DNA of 64,000 nucleotides from Janthinobacterium sp. 61 (GTDB lineage Bacteria; Pseudomonadota; Gammaproteobacteria; Burkholderiales; Burkholderiaceae_D), in NCBI RefSeq assembly GCF_002846335.1, contig NZ_PJMQ01000001.1, positions 3,100,001-3,164,000 of the forward strand, read 5' to 3'. Position numbers and translations under genes: made by a program. This document shows positions 63,191-64,000 of this stretch, piece after piece. The notes below the pieces were generated by a model. The model was not told the origin of the DNA. It made no database searches and saw nothing but the letters and a program-made list of their open reading frames with translations. Numbering within the stretch: position 1 is the stretch's first letter; every line of letters begins with the position of its first letter.

Positions 63191-64000
63191 ATGTTTAAGA
63201 ATACCCGTTTGTCCGCATTTTTTGCCGCGGTTCTGTTGTCCGTCACCGCCACTACCGCTCTGGTAGCAGCACCGGCATTCGCTGACGCGCCAGCATCGGC
63301 TGCCGCTTCGGCTCCTGCGGCAGACGCTGCACCAGCACCAGTTGCCGCAGATGCAGCAGCTCCAGCAGCAGACGCAGCAGCTCCAGCCGCTGACGCAGCC
63401 GCTCCAGCCAAAACCGAAGAAGTGCACAACCCGTTCGGCCTGTCCGCAGTATGGGACGGCGGCTTCGTGCCACGCGCTACCCTGATCATCCTGTCCATCA
63501 TGTCGATCGGCAGCTGGTACATCATCATCACCAAGCTGCTGGATCAAATGAAGATCTTCAAGCAAGCTAAAGAAGCCGCTTCCAAATTCTGGAAAGCTCC
63601 TTCGATCGCTGCTGGTTCGGCAACCTTGAGCGATGGCTCGCCATTCCGCTTCATCGCTGAATCGGGCACCAAGGCAACCGCACACCATGACGGCGCCCTG
63701 CTGGAACAAATCGATCTGTCGACCTGGGTGACGATGTCGATCCAGCGCGCTTCGGACAAAGTTCAGTCGCGTCTGCAAGATGGCCTGTCGTTCCTGGCAA
63801 CCGTTGGTTCGACCGCACCGTTTATCGGTCTGTTCGGTACCGTTTGGGGTATTTACGGCGCGCTGACCGCTATCGGCATGACCGGTAACGCATCGATCGA
63901 TAAAGTTGCAGGTCCAGTTGGTGAAGCACTGATCATGACCGCTTTCGGTCTGCTGGTCGCCGTTCCTGCCGTTCTGGGTTACAACTGGCTGGTTCGTCGT
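63191..64000 (+). CDS. exbB: Biopolymer transport protein ExbB (3' end outside window)
   Basis: 270 codons are present, open to the window end. The ATG has GGAGG at a good distance. A signal-peptide-like start ends AFADA and leads to an Ala/Pro-rich extension (about 30-75, with repeated AAAPAADA units), then membrane helices (LIILSIMSIGSWYIIITKLL; GLFGTVWGIYGALTAIGMTG; GPVGEALIMTAFGLLVAVPA) of the MotA/TolQ/ExbB fold. ExbB with ExbD energises TonB. The long Ala/Pro extension is of the type known in some Gram-negative ExbB proteins. The stop is not seen. Confidence 0.93.
   Translation, partial: MFKNTRLSAFFAAVLLSVTATTALVAAPAFADAPASAAASAPAADAAPAPVAADAAAPAADAAAPAADAAAPAKTEEVHNPFGLSAVWDGGFVPRATLIILSIMSIGSWYIIITKLLDQMKIFKQAKEAASKFWKAPSIAAGSATLSDGSPFRFIAESGTKATAHHDGALLEQIDLSTWVTMSIQRASDKVQSRLQDGLSFLATVGSTAPFIGLFGTVWGIYGALTAIGMTGNASIDKVAGPVGEALIMTAFGLLVAVPAVLGYNWLVRR

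Overview
The window is GC-rich, densely coding chromosomal DNA from a betaproteobacterium, most likely Janthinobacterium or a close relative (Duganella, Massilia) in the Oxalobacteraceae. The grounds are: the layout of the flagellar cluster (fliMNOPQR, flgLKJIHGFEDCB/AMN, motCD-fliA-flhGFAB); a CqsA/LqsA-type alpha-hydroxyketone quorum-sensing locus in the arrangement called jqsA/jqsS/jqsR in Janthinobacterium; a PEP-CTERM protein with an MHFG motif; and an intergenic repeat carrying the palindromic core GGGGTCAGACCCC. The species is inferred, not shown. I see no rRNA, tRNA, CRISPR array, prophage or insertion sequence.

Region 1 (1-28.7 kb) is flagellar. The end of fliM leads into fliNOPQR (export gate and switch). 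A scar with remnants of argO and argP and a MFS/MarR pair follow. Next come the rod, ring and hook genes flgB to flgL on the minus strand, divergent from flgA. flgM and flgN sit on the plus strand behind a textbook sigma-28 promoter. After three non-flagellar genes (CPBP-like membrane protein, a hypothetical protein, a SUI1/YciH protein) the minus-strand run flhB-flhA-flhF-flhG-fliA-motC-motD completes the export gate, placement control, the flagellar sigma factor and a second stator.

Region 2 (28.7-43 kb) is housekeeping: a fumarylacetoacetate hydrolase-family enzyme, RsuA, an SppA-like peptidase, a Rieske protein, a phosphoglycolate phosphatase-like HAD enzyme, RluC divergent from RNase E with a long leader, a chromate transporter, MoaA, and a fused MobA-MoeA protein.

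Region 3 (43-56.5 kb) is more accessory: the PEP-CTERM protein, RmuC, a truncated haemoglobin, a MFS transporter, a degenerate GIY-YIG protein, a MarR regulator, the JQS locus, a large FtsX-type permease and an adenine deaminase. jqsA and jqsSR are divergent, and a near-consensus FNR-type palindrome lies between them.

Region 4 (56.5-64 kb) holds the conserved stress module prkA-yeaH-spoVR with a terminator, a hairpin-rich non-coding stretch, and the start of tonB-exbB, which runs off the window. Many long reading frames opposite real genes are by-products of high GC and were left out.
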